From positions 180,053 to 244,052 of the IMG/VR virus record IMGVR_UViG_3300025009_000050: 64,000 nt of DNA; one strand, given 5' to 3'. The position numbers and the translations under genes were made by a program. The DNA is from a virus. Below, in pieces: positions 19,608-29,294 of this stretch; within the stretch, counting starts at the first letter, position 1; every line of letters begins with the position of its first letter. The notes under the pieces were generated by a model. That model saw only the letters and a list, made by a program, of their open reading frames with translations. It searched no databases and was not told the DNA's origin.

Positions 19608-21082
19608 TCCTTGTATGCTATTCTATCGTGGAATGATTGATAAGCAGAGACATTTTCTCCTCTTACGGCTGATTTAGGAGTTGCATATCCTCGGTTAAAG
19701 CCTAGATTCATTAATTGGTCTAACCAAGGTTTAATTCTTTCCTTAAGCATACGTAGGATGTTTGTTGCGTCACCCAATATAGGTAGAAGAGATTGGACAT
19801 GGAAGTCTCCTAATTCCTTACTCATACCTACAGTAGATGACTTCTCCATATATGCATATAAGAAAGTGTCATATCCAGCTTGATATCTAACATACTGTTT
19901 TATATAGAAAGGAAGGTTAGCTGTATCGGTCCAATCCGTTGGAACTGAACCTATAACGCTAGCTTCGACTAATGTTCTAAGTTCTCTAGCATTTATGCTT
20001 GCATCTCTTATCGCTTTATAGATAATATGAGGAGGTAGGTGACCAGTGATTGGATAAATATCTGTAGCAACATCACTGAACTCACAATATAGTGGCGAAT
20101 AAGTTGTAGTGAATATATACTCATAGTCATATATCAGTTCATCACCATCTATAGATGATATCGAATTATTAACTATGATTCGATACTCTTTATTGATTAG
20201 TAGTGATGATGTAGGGACTATTGTGATTGTATCTTCATTGAGGGTTATAGTTACTTCGATATTGCCTGAAGGGAATTCCTGAAGGGTTATTCTATTGGAT
20301 ATTGAATCAGGGTCAATATTGTAATTAAAGGTTATACTCAGAGGAGTATTTATTCCGATGTTACATGCTTTATCGAGTGGTGAGGTATGTATGACCTCTA
20401 ATGATCTAGATTCTATGTATGAACTACTAACTATATTAGAATAATAGAACCTTACAGTATCGCTAAATTCACTTTGACCATTAGATGTTGTATACAACAT
20501 TCTACAAAAGTATGGACCATCAATAAAAACTATATTAGGGGTTACTGATGTTGAACCATCTATGATAGAAGTAAACCATAAATCTACACTAAAATCTGAG
20601 GATGGACTAATCTGTATATCGTATGTTAGGGCTTCGTTAATACTACTCCAACTAATTGTTGGGGCATTACTGATTGTTGTGTTAGATGCTGGACTAATTA
20701 TAACTGGCTTAATCAATATCGGAGCATCTACAGTAGAAAATAGATATTGGAATTTTCCTAACATTCCATTGCCGAATATGTCTTTAATACCAGTTACGAT
20801 ACTGTCATTCCCATTAAGATCACCTATTACAGTGACGCGATATACAGTATTAGCGTCTAATGGTTCTGATGGTATGAATGTAGCTACTTTCTTACTATAA
20901 GAGATTGTACCGCTGATATTAGTGAATATATTATCGACTTTCTTGTCTAATAGGATATTACCAGCCAACGTAGTTGGGCTTAAATCCCTATTAAATGTGA
21001 TATTAATTGATGTACTTCGAAGTACATCAATGGAATCCTGATTTGGAGATACATCATCAATTGTCAATAAATAAGTTGGCAT
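19604..21082 (-). CDS. Head-tail connector with N-terminal Ig-like domains
   Basis: The N-terminal two thirds of this 492-residue protein contain two SbsA/Big-5-type immunoglobulin-like modules. Each has 'D-x-x-x-S-I-N/S-I-T-F-N' followed by 'T-I/F-x-P-S-x-x-L-x-x-x-x-x-Y-R-V/I', at about residues 5-115 and 235-330. A fibronectin-like segment lies between them. The final 150 residues (YPITGHLPPHIIYKAIRDAS onward) are helical and resemble head-tail adaptor proteins. Ig modules on phage capsids or necks often bind glycans on the cell surface. The gene lies directly downstream of the capsid gene. Confidence 0.55.
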   Translation of the reverse strand: MPTYLLTIDDVSPNQDSIDVLRSTSINITFNRDLSPTTLAGNILLDKKVDNIFTNISGTISYSKKVATFIPSEPLDANTVYRVTVIGDLNGNDSIVTGIKDIFGNGMLGKFQYLFSTVDAPILIKPVIISPASNTTISNAPTISWSSINEALTYDIQISPSSDFSVDLWFTSIIDGSTSVTPNIVFIDGPYFCRMLYTTSNGQSEFSDTVRFYYSNIVSSSYIESRSLEVIHTSPLDKACNIGINTPLSITFNYNIDPDSISNRITLQEFPSGNIEVTITLNEDTITIVPTSSLLINKEYRIIVNNSISSIDGDELIYDYEYIFTTTYSPLYCEFSDVATDIYPITGHLPPHIIYKAIRDASINARELRTLVEASVIGSVPTDWTDTANLPFYIKQYVRYQAGYDTFLYAYMEKSSTVGMSKELGDFHVQSLLPILGDATNILRMLKERIKPWLDQLMNLGFNRGYATPKSAVRGENVSAYQSFHDRIAYKE

Positions 21083-21156
21083 CTGTTATCACTCCTTACA
21101 ATCAGGTTTTATGTAGATGAAGGGCAGACAGACTAAGCCGCCCGCCCTCGTTATTC

Positions 21157-22254
21157 TTACAGGATAGCATCGGTAATTTCATTGGCAGTACCAGAAGCAG
21201 GTAAATCAACTTGGAAGTTAGCTTGCGGCAGCGGATAAGTCTTCTTGAATGGAATGTTCTTAGCTACGGCAATACCGTACCCGCCATTTAATATACCAAT
21301 TCCATAGCGCTCTCTTACTTTCATAGCCTGGATATCTCTAGTAGGATCGTCGAATTGTTCGGTAGACATGTCGTCTTTAACTAACATTACACCTACGTTA
21401 TTGCGGTCCAAGATATAGAAACTGAACTTCTTATTAGCTTGATCAAACGGAACCCATGGAGAGAAGGACAGATTAAGTCCACCAACAGGAATACCAGTAT
21501 TGATGCCTACTTGAGGCGGTGCTTGAGCAATTGAAGTTGCAGGAGCACTTTGACCAAATGCAGAAACCTTCAAGCTATCGAGGATCTCATTCTTATAGAA
21601 GAGTGTCCAGCATAATGGGTGCATGATAATATCGGTAGGATTAAAACCAGCAGCGATGATGGAAGTACACATATCTACGAGATCTTCTGCAGTCAGAGTA
21701 CCATTCTTATTACCGTAGAAGTCACGACCATTACCTTTAGCTTTGGGATCTGCAGAGTCGCCATCGAATACAATATGACCGTGCTTATTAAACTCACGGA
21801 AAATATTTTCTTCCTTGAGGCGAGCCATAGCAGCACCAGCAGCACGTAAATGCATACCAATTACATCCCACTGTGAGTCAGAAATCATTTCATCAGTGAC
21901 CTTAATTTTAAGACCATATTTCTTTACTTTGACTTCAGTGGTCATCTTATCAATGTGGTAATTCAAGGTTTGCTCAGGATATTCCTGTCCCTCAGCGACT
22001 TCGAATGCACGAATAGCGCCAAAGATAGGGAATTCCATGGAACGGCCTTCGGTAAGTTGAATACGCTGTAAAAACTTAGAAGCTAAGTATGCTGGTTCGG
22101 CAGCTTCTAACATCATAGTACTTACTACCTTGGGGAAGAGAATGGATGCATCAGGAGTTGATAAAGCTTCAGCTACCGCAATGCGGTCTTTATTGGGAAC
22201 TTTACCTCCGGGAGCAACCTCCATAATCTTCATATATTTTTCCATTAAATCCAT
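21157..22254 (-). CDS. Major capsid protein (HK97 fold)
   Basis: This 365-residue protein has the usual HK97-type profile. A helical N-terminus is followed by PKVVSTMMLEAAEPAYLAS, an E-loop region 'GRSMEFPIFGAIRAFEVAEG', then 'KKYGLKIKVTDEMISDS', a common signature of phage capsid proteins. Order (protease/scaffold, then capsid, then connector) supports it. Hairpins lie on both sides of the gene, consistent with a highly expressed mRNA. The C-terminal part includes a P-domain-like stretch with 'NNVGVMLVKDDMSTEQFDDP'. Confidence 0.8.
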   Translation of the reverse strand: MDLMEKYMKIMEVAPGGKVPNKDRIAVAEALSTPDASILFPKVVSTMMLEAAEPAYLASKFLQRIQLTEGRSMEFPIFGAIRAFEVAEGQEYPEQTLNYHIDKMTTEVKVKKYGLKIKVTDEMISDSQWDVIGMHLRAAGAAMARLKEENIFREFNKHGHIVFDGDSADPKAKGNGRDFYGNKNGTLTAEDLVDMCTSIIAAGFNPTDIIMHPLCWTLFYKNEILDSLKVSAFGQSAPATSIAQAPPQVGINTGIPVGGLNLSFSPWVPFDQANKKFSFYILDRNNVGVMLVKDDMSTEQFDDPTRDIQAMKVRERYGIGILNGGYGIAVAKNIPFKKTYPLPQANFQVDLPASGTANEITDAIL

Positions 22255-22281
22255 TGGATATTTCCTCCTTAGTCTATATGG

Positions 22282-22304
22282 AGAGTGGAGACAAGCTCCA
22301 CTCT
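22282..22304 (-). promoter_or_regulatory. Hairpin upstream of the capsid gene
   Basis: AGAGTGGAG and CTCCACTCT form a perfect 9-bp stem with a 5-base loop in the gap between the upstream structural gene and the capsid gene. No T-run follows on the minus strand. It probably stabilises or separates the capsid mRNA. Confidence 0.6.
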
Positions 22305-22314
22305 AATCAATTAA

Positions 22315-23799
22315 TTATTTGCAAAGCAGAACTCTAATCGCACCAATAGTTCCACTGTAATCCCATTCAGTCGGCAGACCAGGGAGTTGATCTTCAATCA
22401 ACGCACATGTAATGGTTACTACTTTACCATTGTCATTTGCATCCAACAGAAGAATTACAGTATCATTCTTGTAGTCAACGTGATATTTCTTACGCTCTGC
22501 TACTTGTACACCATCAAAGTATACTTTGATACCAGTAAAGCCACGGCTGTTGCTATAGTCACGAATGTCACCATCAACGGCAATCGGAGCTTTCATCTTG
22601 ATATACAAGTTAGTGTCTCTTGCAGTAACTGGAACAGCTAATGTACCGTTAGCATCAGCGAAGCCAACATTAGCAGTTTCGGAGAACGGAGTGACACCAG
22701 CAGCTGCCAAACTATTAATAGCGACTGGAGTGCTAGCCCCATAAGTTTTCTTAGCTCTGAAATAACCATCAGTCAAGAATGGAATACCTTTAGGACTTTG
22801 AGCATCAAAGAGTTTCTTCATTTGAGATACGTAGTTCTGAGCATAACCATATGCAGGATAGCCACCTTCAGCAGCCGGAGGATAGCTGGTTTGTTTCATG
22901 GCGTTATTCAATTCATTGTCAGCATCCTGACGAATATCCATGAAATATGCTAACCATCCCAGCGGAGGAAGATCAGTTTCTACTGCAAGTGTTTGACCTA
23001 CCATCTGTTCAACAGGATCAGATAATGCCGAAGTGTAATTGACAGTCAGGTCCTTATCAGCTGCTACAAGACCTTCCTTTGCAACAGTGATAATAGCACT
23101 GCCGTACCATACAGTAATATTTGCGCCTGCAATGGCGGTCTCTTGACCTTCTTCTGTAATAGTTACGGTTGTACTAGGCTTAATGGGCTCATTAATGTGT
23201 AAAACAACATCAGAAAGAGTATCTCCAGTTGCATCTGTGAAAACTTGAGTCATAGGTTTGTTGCTGAACCACTTAACAAAGCGACCCTTACCGTCTGGTT
23301 TCACAAAGTCACCAGCTGAGAGCATTGCTAATGTATTAGTTGTATAGGTAGAATTGAAGATACGTGAACTTGCACAGCCCCAACGCATTTCGCTAAGACT
23401 TGCGCCTTGAGCAGTTGCATCAGCATTGTGAAAATAAGGAACTTCGATATAGGTACGATTCTCGATAGAGAGTTGGTTGTCGCCCATACGATCTTTATTC
23501 TTTTCATAGAAGTTGTATGGAGCTACACCGATAGGAGTGTTAGCACCGTTAGCAATTGTTAAACAGTTGACAATCTTCTCAGTTTCCCAATCGTATTTCG
23601 GAGCAGTTACAGAAACGATAGCACCTTTCGGAACAACTACCATACCAAAACCACCGAAACGATATTCGAAGAGACCGGGAAGATCCGGGTCTAAAATCCA
23701 TTTTTCTGCAGGAGACATGCCTTCAGAGCGAACTAGATTGGTATGAGTCCGATCATTAAGACCTCCAAGTGTGAAATATTGCTGAGGGAATAAAGCCAT
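22315..23799 (-). CDS. Virion structural protein, possible capsid decoration
   Basis: This 494-residue beta-rich protein lies between the protease/scaffold gene and the capsid gene. It contains FEYRFGGFGMVVVPKGAIVS early on, suggesting a structural beta domain. A later module (STTVTITEEGQETAIAGANI onward) looks Ig-like, and it ends in a compact C-terminal domain. No enzyme motif is seen. Its location suggests a decoration or accessory capsid protein. Family identity was not recognised with certainty. Confidence 0.5.
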   Translation of the reverse strand: MALFPQQYFTLGGLNDRTHTNLVRSEGMSPAEKWILDPDLPGLFEYRFGGFGMVVVPKGAIVSVTAPKYDWETEKIVNCLTIANGANTPIGVAPYNFYEKNKDRMGDNQLSIENRTYIEVPYFHNADATAQGASLSEMRWGCASSRIFNSTYTTNTLAMLSAGDFVKPDGKGRFVKWFSNKPMTQVFTDATGDTLSDVVLHINEPIKPSTTVTITEEGQETAIAGANITVWYGSAIITVAKEGLVAADKDLTVNYTSALSDPVEQMVGQTLAVETDLPPLGWLAYFMDIRQDADNELNNAMKQTSYPPAAEGGYPAYGYAQNYVSQMKKLFDAQSPKGIPFLTDGYFRAKKTYGASTPVAINSLAAAGVTPFSETANVGFADANGTLAVPVTARDTNLYIKMKAPIAVDGDIRDYSNSRGFTGIKVYFDGVQVAERKKYHVDYKNDTVILLLDANDNGKVVTITCALIEDQLPGLPTEWDYSGTIGAIRVLLCK

Positions 23800-23820
23800 C
23801 TCGTGTTTCCTCCTTTAGGA

Positions 23821-25149
23821 TTACTTACGTTTTGAACGATTTAATAGGCCATAGAAGACATCTTCAGTTGTTATTTTGTTATCTTCTTTGCATTCTTTAA
23901 CAGTGACGTCACCAGGTTGCTTATTGCCACTGTTATCAACACCAGGATGTTGTATTTTTTCTACAACGAATTTACCAGGTGTCTTTTCCATTTCTACAAG
24001 TAAATCAATTAATGAGTCTTGTAATGACTGAGCAGATCTTTCAATATGTGCTGAAACTGCTTCTTCTCTGGTTTCTACTCCAGGCTTACTAAGTACTCGT
24101 TTGATATCAACAACTCTCTCAGCCAATGTTTTATGGATTTGAGTTGCCATATTAGAATTCTCTTCTAGCAACCTATCGTTCTCAGCTTTGAATGTGTTGT
24201 TTTTATCTTCAAGTTCTTGTTTGCTTTGAGTAAGTTCAGTAATTTGAGTTGCAAAGTTTGAATTATCTACTGTAAGCTTCTGGATTTGTTCATCTAACTG
24301 ACTAATCTTATCGTTAGATTCCTGCAATTTAGAATCCTTAGCAGATAGCTCAGTTTCTAATTCTTCAATAGTTTTCAAGATTGTAGTTCCTCCTTTATGG
24401 GATTCTTCAAGCTTATCTATATCTGGAGCTGTAATTCCTTCCAGATTCGCTTGTTCATTAGTCATCAGACTTTTATCTGATGGGACCTGTAAGTTATATA
24501 AGTTATTATCCTTATATGCGTAACATTCCATCATCATAATCTCTCCAGTAGCTACAACTTGAGCATGCTGGTCTGCTGGAACATTAACGAAACTGACCTC
24601 ATTAAACCATATATTACCGGCTTCCCAATAACATTCTTGTAATTGGCCTTTAACTTCATATTTCTGACCACGAATATGCTCACACCAACCTTCTTCAACT
24701 ACGTTGGTGCCACATATGCTACAAGTAGCAGAATCGGTTTCAGCTCCAATGGATACAGTTAAATATCTGCCATCAAGAATCTTTGCTATTGCGTCTTTAT
24801 CCGTAATAGTAGGCATAACTACTACAGCATTCTTTCCAGTTGTAGAATCGGTGATAAATTGAGCGTTAGTAACTCGACCTAGTGGTTCTGTTTCAGTGTC
24901 ATGATTCTTTAATACTGGCTTAGGGTATGGATGGGTCCAACTGTATATCCCACTACGTAAATCAACAGTACCCTGTAATCCTTGACTACTGTACATAACC
25001 TTGTTCTTTGTGATTCCAGCATGTATAGCCTCGATTTTAGGTATAAGTACAGAGTCACCGAATGACTCAGTTAATATAGCTGCACTATCTTGTCTAGAAA
25101 TCTTACTCTCAACAATGAATTGCTCTGTTAAACGCAGTCTCTCAGCCAC
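23821..25149 (-). CDS. Prohead protease with C-terminal scaffold-like coiled coil
   Basis: The N-terminal half of this 442-residue protein resembles phage prohead proteases: YPKPVLKNHDTETEPLGRV (a His in the KNHD context) and later RYLTVSIGAE (a candidate Ser). A Cys4 cluster (CSICGTNVVEEGWCEH) is inserted after the candidate Ser, near residue 170. From about residue 265 to 350 there is a long coiled coil with heptads rich in E, K, L and Q, as in scaffolds. Fusion of protease and scaffold in one chain is known in other phages. It lies immediately downstream of the portal. Confidence 0.65.
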   Translation of the reverse strand: MAERLRLTEQFIVESKISRQDSAAILTESFGDSVLIPKIEAIHAGITKNKVMYSSQGLQGTVDLRSGIYSWTHPYPKPVLKNHDTETEPLGRVTNAQFITDSTTGKNAVVVMPTITDKDAIAKILDGRYLTVSIGAETDSATCSICGTNVVEEGWCEHIRGQKYEVKGQLQECYWEAGNIWFNEVSFVNVPADQHAQVVATGEIMMMECYAYKDNNLYNLQVPSDKSLMTNEQANLEGITAPDIDKLEESHKGGTTILKTIEELETELSAKDSKLQESNDKISQLDEQIQKLTVDNSNFATQITELTQSKQELEDKNNTFKAENDRLLEENSNMATQIHKTLAERVVDIKRVLSKPGVETREEAVSAHIERSAQSLQDSLIDLLVEMEKTPGKFVVEKIQHPGVDNSGNKQPGDVTVKECKEDNKITTEDVFYGLLNRSKRK

Positions 25150-25153
25150 CTAT

Positions 25154-27241
25154 CTACACCTCCTTATTAGATATTTTTAATATGCATGTACAGTTAGGAT
25201 GTAGCGGTGGTATAGACTGTGATATTGTAGTAGCATTCTTAGTTGAAATTCTATTACCGTGGGCAGTCGAACAAATATCACAACCATTAGTACTAACTAC
25301 TTCTACTTCGTCAATACCCATAGCTGCAGCACATTTAATAAAACCATAATTATACGCAGTATAAAGTTCTGAATTAGCAATAAACTCTAATCTATAATTA
25401 AGTGCTTGGAAAGCACCCATTATCTTTGCAATTGCGTTCTCTACAGTTGCTGATCTTATAGAAACTGTTATCAGATGATTTAGATCTTCATCAAGTAATC
25501 TAATGATAGAGTCCTTCTGATGGCTAAGTACTTCTTTAATCCCTGCATCGTAATTAACACTAGGTATTAGTTGCTTCCCTGCTTGTACTCTAGCAGCATC
25601 CACACCATGAATAAAGGATGGTCTGATGTACTTCTCAGATACTCTCTGCATTGACTCACGGGTAAGATGTAATATCCCATTAATCTCATTAGAATCATAA
25701 GATCCAAATGTACGTTCTTTGTTAACGTAGTATTGTTTAACTAGATCTATCACATCAGAACGAGTGAGTTCCCAATGATATTGCAACATCTCGTGATATT
25801 CTATAGTTGACACAGAATATGATTCAGACATGCTTGCTGCTGTCTTTTTCTTAGCAGGAGCTGCTTTCGGAGTTGCTTTAGCCTTAGCAACTGCAACCTC
25901 AACATCAGCTTCAGCCTGGGTAGTTGTTTCTGTAGCTCCGACGACATTCAAGTACAATCTTGATTCATCTGCAACAGGATCACGGCCAATAGCTTGTCTA
26001 GCTTCTTCAAATGTAATGAGGTTATTTAACCATAATTGAGTGATATTATTTTCAAGCTTGGTTCTCATATCAAGATCTATTTCTTTGAAGTTAAAATCTA
26101 CATCATCATCAGGAGTTGTTAGTGGATCAAATCCACCCTCCTGTAGTAATTCTCTAATGATGAAGTAATCAATTGCTTCAGCCATAACACGCTGAAATGC
26201 TTTAATCCTATCATGCATCTCAGTAGTCATTGATTCTGCTGTCGATCTGTTAGACGAATCGCCTATGCCCATAACGGTTTCAGACACACCCATACCAGTG
26301 AATACTCGCTTACGGAAATATTCTAGGTATCCTTCTACATCAAGTGCTTCACCTTGAGATCCAACAACTGTTATATTATGTCTCTCAGGAACTACTATGC
26401 CGCCATCAAGTGGCATGTTCCTGATTTGCTCCCTAACTAACTCAATCTCTTCATCAGAAGCTTCAAAGCCTGGTTTATCAATACCAACTTGGTACTGATG
26501 GAGTGGGAAGAGGTGTCTGTATACTAATCTTATGACGTCTTCTTCCATCTGTCTTAAGATCTTAACATCATCTAACACTGGAATTAGGAATGGCACACCA
26601 AATGCTTGCCCGCGCTCCTTCTTCCATGCTATATGGATAATATCTTCTGGTTTGTACTCCACCGGAGTTTTACCAGCAACGTTTTGTTGATAGTTAACTA
26701 TAGTACCAACTTCATCTCTAGCTATCTTGATTGTGGTTGGTGGGAGTACAAAATACCCTGCTATCGGAGCTGCACCAGTTATAGGTTGAGCTTGTACACC
26801 AGCAGGTAATAGATATGTTCCCTTAGCTCTAGCTTTAATTAGAAATGAATTACCGTATTTAACAAGGTCTTCAGCAATGTTAAGTAGAAATTGCTTAATT
26901 GGAGTTTGGGTTGCTTCAGACATTACAGTAAGTCTAATTTTTATGTAATCAACAGAGTTTTGGTTCTTACCTGTTATATCCCAGTCTGCCTTGAACATAA
27001 GATCCACATATTTGTCTATAGCTTGTCTTATATATGAGTCAGTGTTGTAAGCCTTAGTAATTTCCTCTAAATCGAAGACAGGCTCTTCAAAGTTCTTTTT
27101 ACCACCTGTACCTTTTGTAAATGCGAGACCCAGTCTCTTAATTATTGTTTTCTTGGGGTCTATCTTAGCAGAGCTAGATGGCGCATTAGTTATTCCAATT
27201 CTATTACGTATATATTCGAGAAATGTCACAACATCATCCAC
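25154..27241 (-). CDS. Portal protein fused to MuF-like C-terminal domain
   Basis: The first about 450 of 695 residues fit phage portals: EEITKAYNTDSYIRQAIDKY, VKYGNSFLIKARAKG, a long helix with TGMGVSETVMGIGDSS, and 'TAESMTTEMHDRIKAFQRVM'. A low-complexity Ala/Lys/Thr linker follows (about 450-475). The C-terminal part ends with NGCDICSTAHGNRIS and IPPLHPNCTCIL, the CxxC...HPxCxC signature of Mu gpF-like minor head proteins. So one gene encodes both the DNA gate and the minor head protein. It starts eight bases downstream of the previous gene. Confidence 0.8.
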   Translation of the reverse strand: MDDVVTFLEYIRNRIGITNAPSSSAKIDPKKTIIKRLGLAFTKGTGGKKNFEEPVFDLEEITKAYNTDSYIRQAIDKYVDLMFKADWDITGKNQNSVDYIKIRLTVMSEATQTPIKQFLLNIAEDLVKYGNSFLIKARAKGTYLLPAGVQAQPITGAAPIAGYFVLPPTTIKIARDEVGTIVNYQQNVAGKTPVEYKPEDIIHIAWKKERGQAFGVPFLIPVLDDVKILRQMEEDVIRLVYRHLFPLHQYQVGIDKPGFEASDEEIELVREQIRNMPLDGGIVVPERHNITVVGSQGEALDVEGYLEYFRKRVFTGMGVSETVMGIGDSSNRSTAESMTTEMHDRIKAFQRVMAEAIDYFIIRELLQEGGFDPLTTPDDDVDFNFKEIDLDMRTKLENNITQLWLNNLITFEEARQAIGRDPVADESRLYLNVVGATETTTQAEADVEVAVAKAKATPKAAPAKKKTAASMSESYSVSTIEYHEMLQYHWELTRSDVIDLVKQYYVNKERTFGSYDSNEINGILHLTRESMQRVSEKYIRPSFIHGVDAARVQAGKQLIPSVNYDAGIKEVLSHQKDSIIRLLDEDLNHLITVSIRSATVENAIAKIMGAFQALNYRLEFIANSELYTAYNYGFIKCAAAMGIDEVEVVSTNGCDICSTAHGNRISTKNATTISQSIPPLHPNCTCILKISNKEV

Positions 27242-27248
27242 CTCCTAG

Positions 27249-28643
27249 TCATTTGATGTTCTTTATAATGCTATCTATGTCTGTATCAGAAGGAACATTG
27301 CCAGTATCTTGTATGAACTTTGATATGGAACTCATAACCTTATAATAACTACGAGTATAATGTTTGTCTTCTATTTCATTGAAACGGGAAGTTCTCATAT
27401 CATTATCTACTTTATCGATACTATGATATGCATCTAATTGGTTAGTATATTTCTTCTCTGATTCTACAATCCCATTAGCTATCCTATCTATCATGTATAT
27501 GGCATTAGGAATATCGTCGTCATTTATGTTCATAAGTTTACGAGTCAGTGGTTTAGTAAGATTCGATCTCATATGTGATTCATAAGTTAAATCATTATTT
27601 ATTTGTGATTTAGTCTTATTACTAACAAACGATCTACGCTTCTTGTCAATATCCCTTAACCTAGTTTCATGAGTCTTCATCATACTACTCAGACTTACTA
27701 TTACAGATTGAATATCGCTCTTATCTATGACATTAAGTAGTTCCTTTACAGAAACATTAATCTCACTAGAGTAGGCATCCTCTAACTGTAGGGAAACTAG
27801 ACTCTGTACCTTATCAAGTGCATTTCTAACGTATGAAAGTTTGAGATTCGTAGCATTGGTAGTTTCTGCTTTATTGTTGAGTTTATCTTGTTGAGTGTTA
27901 ATAAGTGAGTGTAACCTTGTATATTCATTCTCCTTAGCAGTAAGTGGTTCTCCAGAGTTGTTAAGTATAATTCTAGATATTTCACTCTCTAATCTAGCTT
28001 TATCAATAGTCATAGAAATCAGATCTGATATTTCGCTATGCTCTTTATCTGATAGCCTGCTCAAACCATCTCCACCAGAGGTTAAGGAACTTGGTGCACT
28101 CTTATCTACCTTCGTTAATACAACATTTAAGAAGAAGCTCTTATTCATTGACCAATCTTCATAAATTTCTCTCAAATCCCTATACACTTCAACCTCGTTA
28201 ATACCATTGACACCCATATGATATGACTCATAGATTTCCATAATGAAGCTACGCAATGGCTCTGGAGCCTCATCTATAGCTAATCTATAAGTTCTAAATG
28301 ATATTCCATTGGATATGTCAGGAACGAAATAGATTGTATCGAATGCCTTAATGTAGTCCCTATCTTCATCAGATAATGGAGCTACTGCATCAATTGCTGT
28401 AGGTAATGAATCATCTAAATATCTGCTCTCAATGCCACTAATCATGACAGAAAGATACGTAAGGAGATCCTGGATATTAACCCATGTATCGGTTGCTATA
28501 TTAGAAAGAAGGAAGGAGTTTTGTTCGTTGAATACATTCGTTTTGTTATATCCAGGACTTGATATCTTCTCACGTATATACTTTAGAGACGGATGATATG
28601 TTAGTAGTTGTTTTTCTTTATCAGTTAATTTCCACTTATTCAA
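27249..28643 (-). CDS. Helical structural or morphogenesis protein of unknown function
   Basis: This 464-residue, highly charged and helical protein lies between small genes and the portal gene. It contains long Ser/Lys/Asp-rich helices, including possible coiled coils around residues 180-330. No known domain or catalytic motif was recognised. Its place next to the portal suggests a role in capsid assembly or DNA packaging. A hairpin lies just upstream of its start. Confidence 0.5.
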   Translation of the reverse strand: MNKWKLTDKEKQLLTYHPSLKYIREKISSPGYNKTNVFNEQNSFLLSNIATDTWVNIQDLLTYLSVMISGIESRYLDDSLPTAIDAVAPLSDEDRDYIKAFDTIYFVPDISNGISFRTYRLAIDEAPEPLRSFIMEIYESYHMGVNGINEVEVYRDLREIYEDWSMNKSFFLNVVLTKVDKSAPSSLTSGGDGLSRLSDKEHSEISDLISMTIDKARLESEISRIILNNSGEPLTAKENEYTRLHSLINTQQDKLNNKAETTNATNLKLSYVRNALDKVQSLVSLQLEDAYSSEINVSVKELLNVIDKSDIQSVIVSLSSMMKTHETRLRDIDKKRRSFVSNKTKSQINNDLTYESHMRSNLTKPLTRKLMNINDDDIPNAIYMIDRIANGIVESEKKYTNQLDAYHSIDKVDNDMRTSRFNEIEDKHYTRSYYKVMSSISKFIQDTGNVPSDTDIDSIIKNIK

Positions 28644-28669
28644 ATTGTCACCTCATAGAAAGAGAGCAA

Positions 28670-28693
28670 TGATGTCTGTTGGGGCAGACATCA
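28670..28693 (-). promoter_or_regulatory. Hairpin upstream of the portal-side gene
   Basis: TGATGTCTG and CAGACATCA form a perfect 9-bp stem with a 6-base loop. It sits in the 120-base gap between a zinc-ribbon gene and the 464-residue gene. On the minus strand it is followed by a pyrimidine-rich stretch, so it may attenuate transcription. Confidence 0.55.
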
Positions 28694-28766
28694 CCACATA
28701 AGAAGGGAGGATAAATGCTATTGAATAATAGCAAGGGAGGGCCTGTGTTTGAGGTCTTGTAACCTC

Positions 28767-28913
28767 TTATATATAGTCTGTGACATCTAAGTTAGTTAAC
28801 ATAGTTCCACAGCTAGAACACTTCCAATTCTCTCCCTCTTGTATTGCAGATCCTCTACACTTACTACATGTTCCATCTGGATACATAATGTATATTTCAT
28901 ATGTTACATTCAT
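28767..28913 (-). CDS. 48-residue zinc-ribbon miniprotein
   Basis: A short ORF whose ATG overlaps the stop of the upstream gene (ATGA), implying translational coupling. It encodes two CxxC knuckles, TCSKCRG and KCSSCGT, separated by about 15 residues, the layout of a zinc ribbon. Its function is unknown. It lies in the packaging block. Confidence 0.6.
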   Translation of the reverse strand: MNVTYEIYIMYPDGTCSKCRGSAIQEGENWKCSSCGTMLTNLDVTDYI

Positions 28914-29146
28914 AATGAGTCAACCTTTACTAGTTCTAAGTTCTCTACAAGCGCATTAGAATAGATAGTCAGCGTATTAATTAACAATAGTTTAGCTGCT
29001 TTATCCTGCTTGTCAGATAGACCAAGAACTTCCACTACATTATCTAATTCATACCCAAGATCTACAAACATATTCTTAGTAAGACCTCTCAGGTAGTTTA
29101 TTTGATCTGCATCAAATAGCTTTGGTAAGTTAGTCGAATCTCTCAT
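28910..29146 (-). CDS. Small helical protein of unknown function
   Basis: A 78-residue protein with good ribosome site AGGAGG upstream of ATG at 29146. It is mostly helical and amphipathic, with LPKLFDADQINYLRGLTKNM near the N-terminus. It is coupled to the zinc-ribbon miniprotein by a 4-base overlap. No family was recognised. Confidence 0.55.
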   Translation of the reverse strand: MRDSTNLPKLFDADQINYLRGLTKNMFVDLGYELDNVVEVLGLSDKQDKAAKLLLINTLTIYSNALVENLELVKVDSL

Positions 29147-29211
29147 TATTGCCCTCCTATAAAATTAATCATTAGAGACGAGCTATGGTCTCCGATATTG
29201 GCATTCCGCCA

Positions 29212-29283
29212 TTATTTCTTAGGTTTTTTAGGCTTCTTCTTAGTAGGCTTAATCTTGCCCATGTCACCAGAACTTAGAGCCAT
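29212..29283 (-). CDS. 23-residue Lys/Pro-rich basic peptide
   Basis: ATG at 29283 is preceded by AGGAGG at the correct spacing. The peptide reads MALSSGDMGKIKPTKKKPKK and ends in three further residues, PKK. The C-terminal half is almost all Lys and Pro, a nucleic-acid-binding composition. Its short length makes it easy to miss, but the ribosome site supports it. Confidence 0.5.
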   Translation of the reverse strand: MALSSGDMGKIKPTKKKPKKPKK

Positions 29284-29294
29284 CGTCTAGCCTC

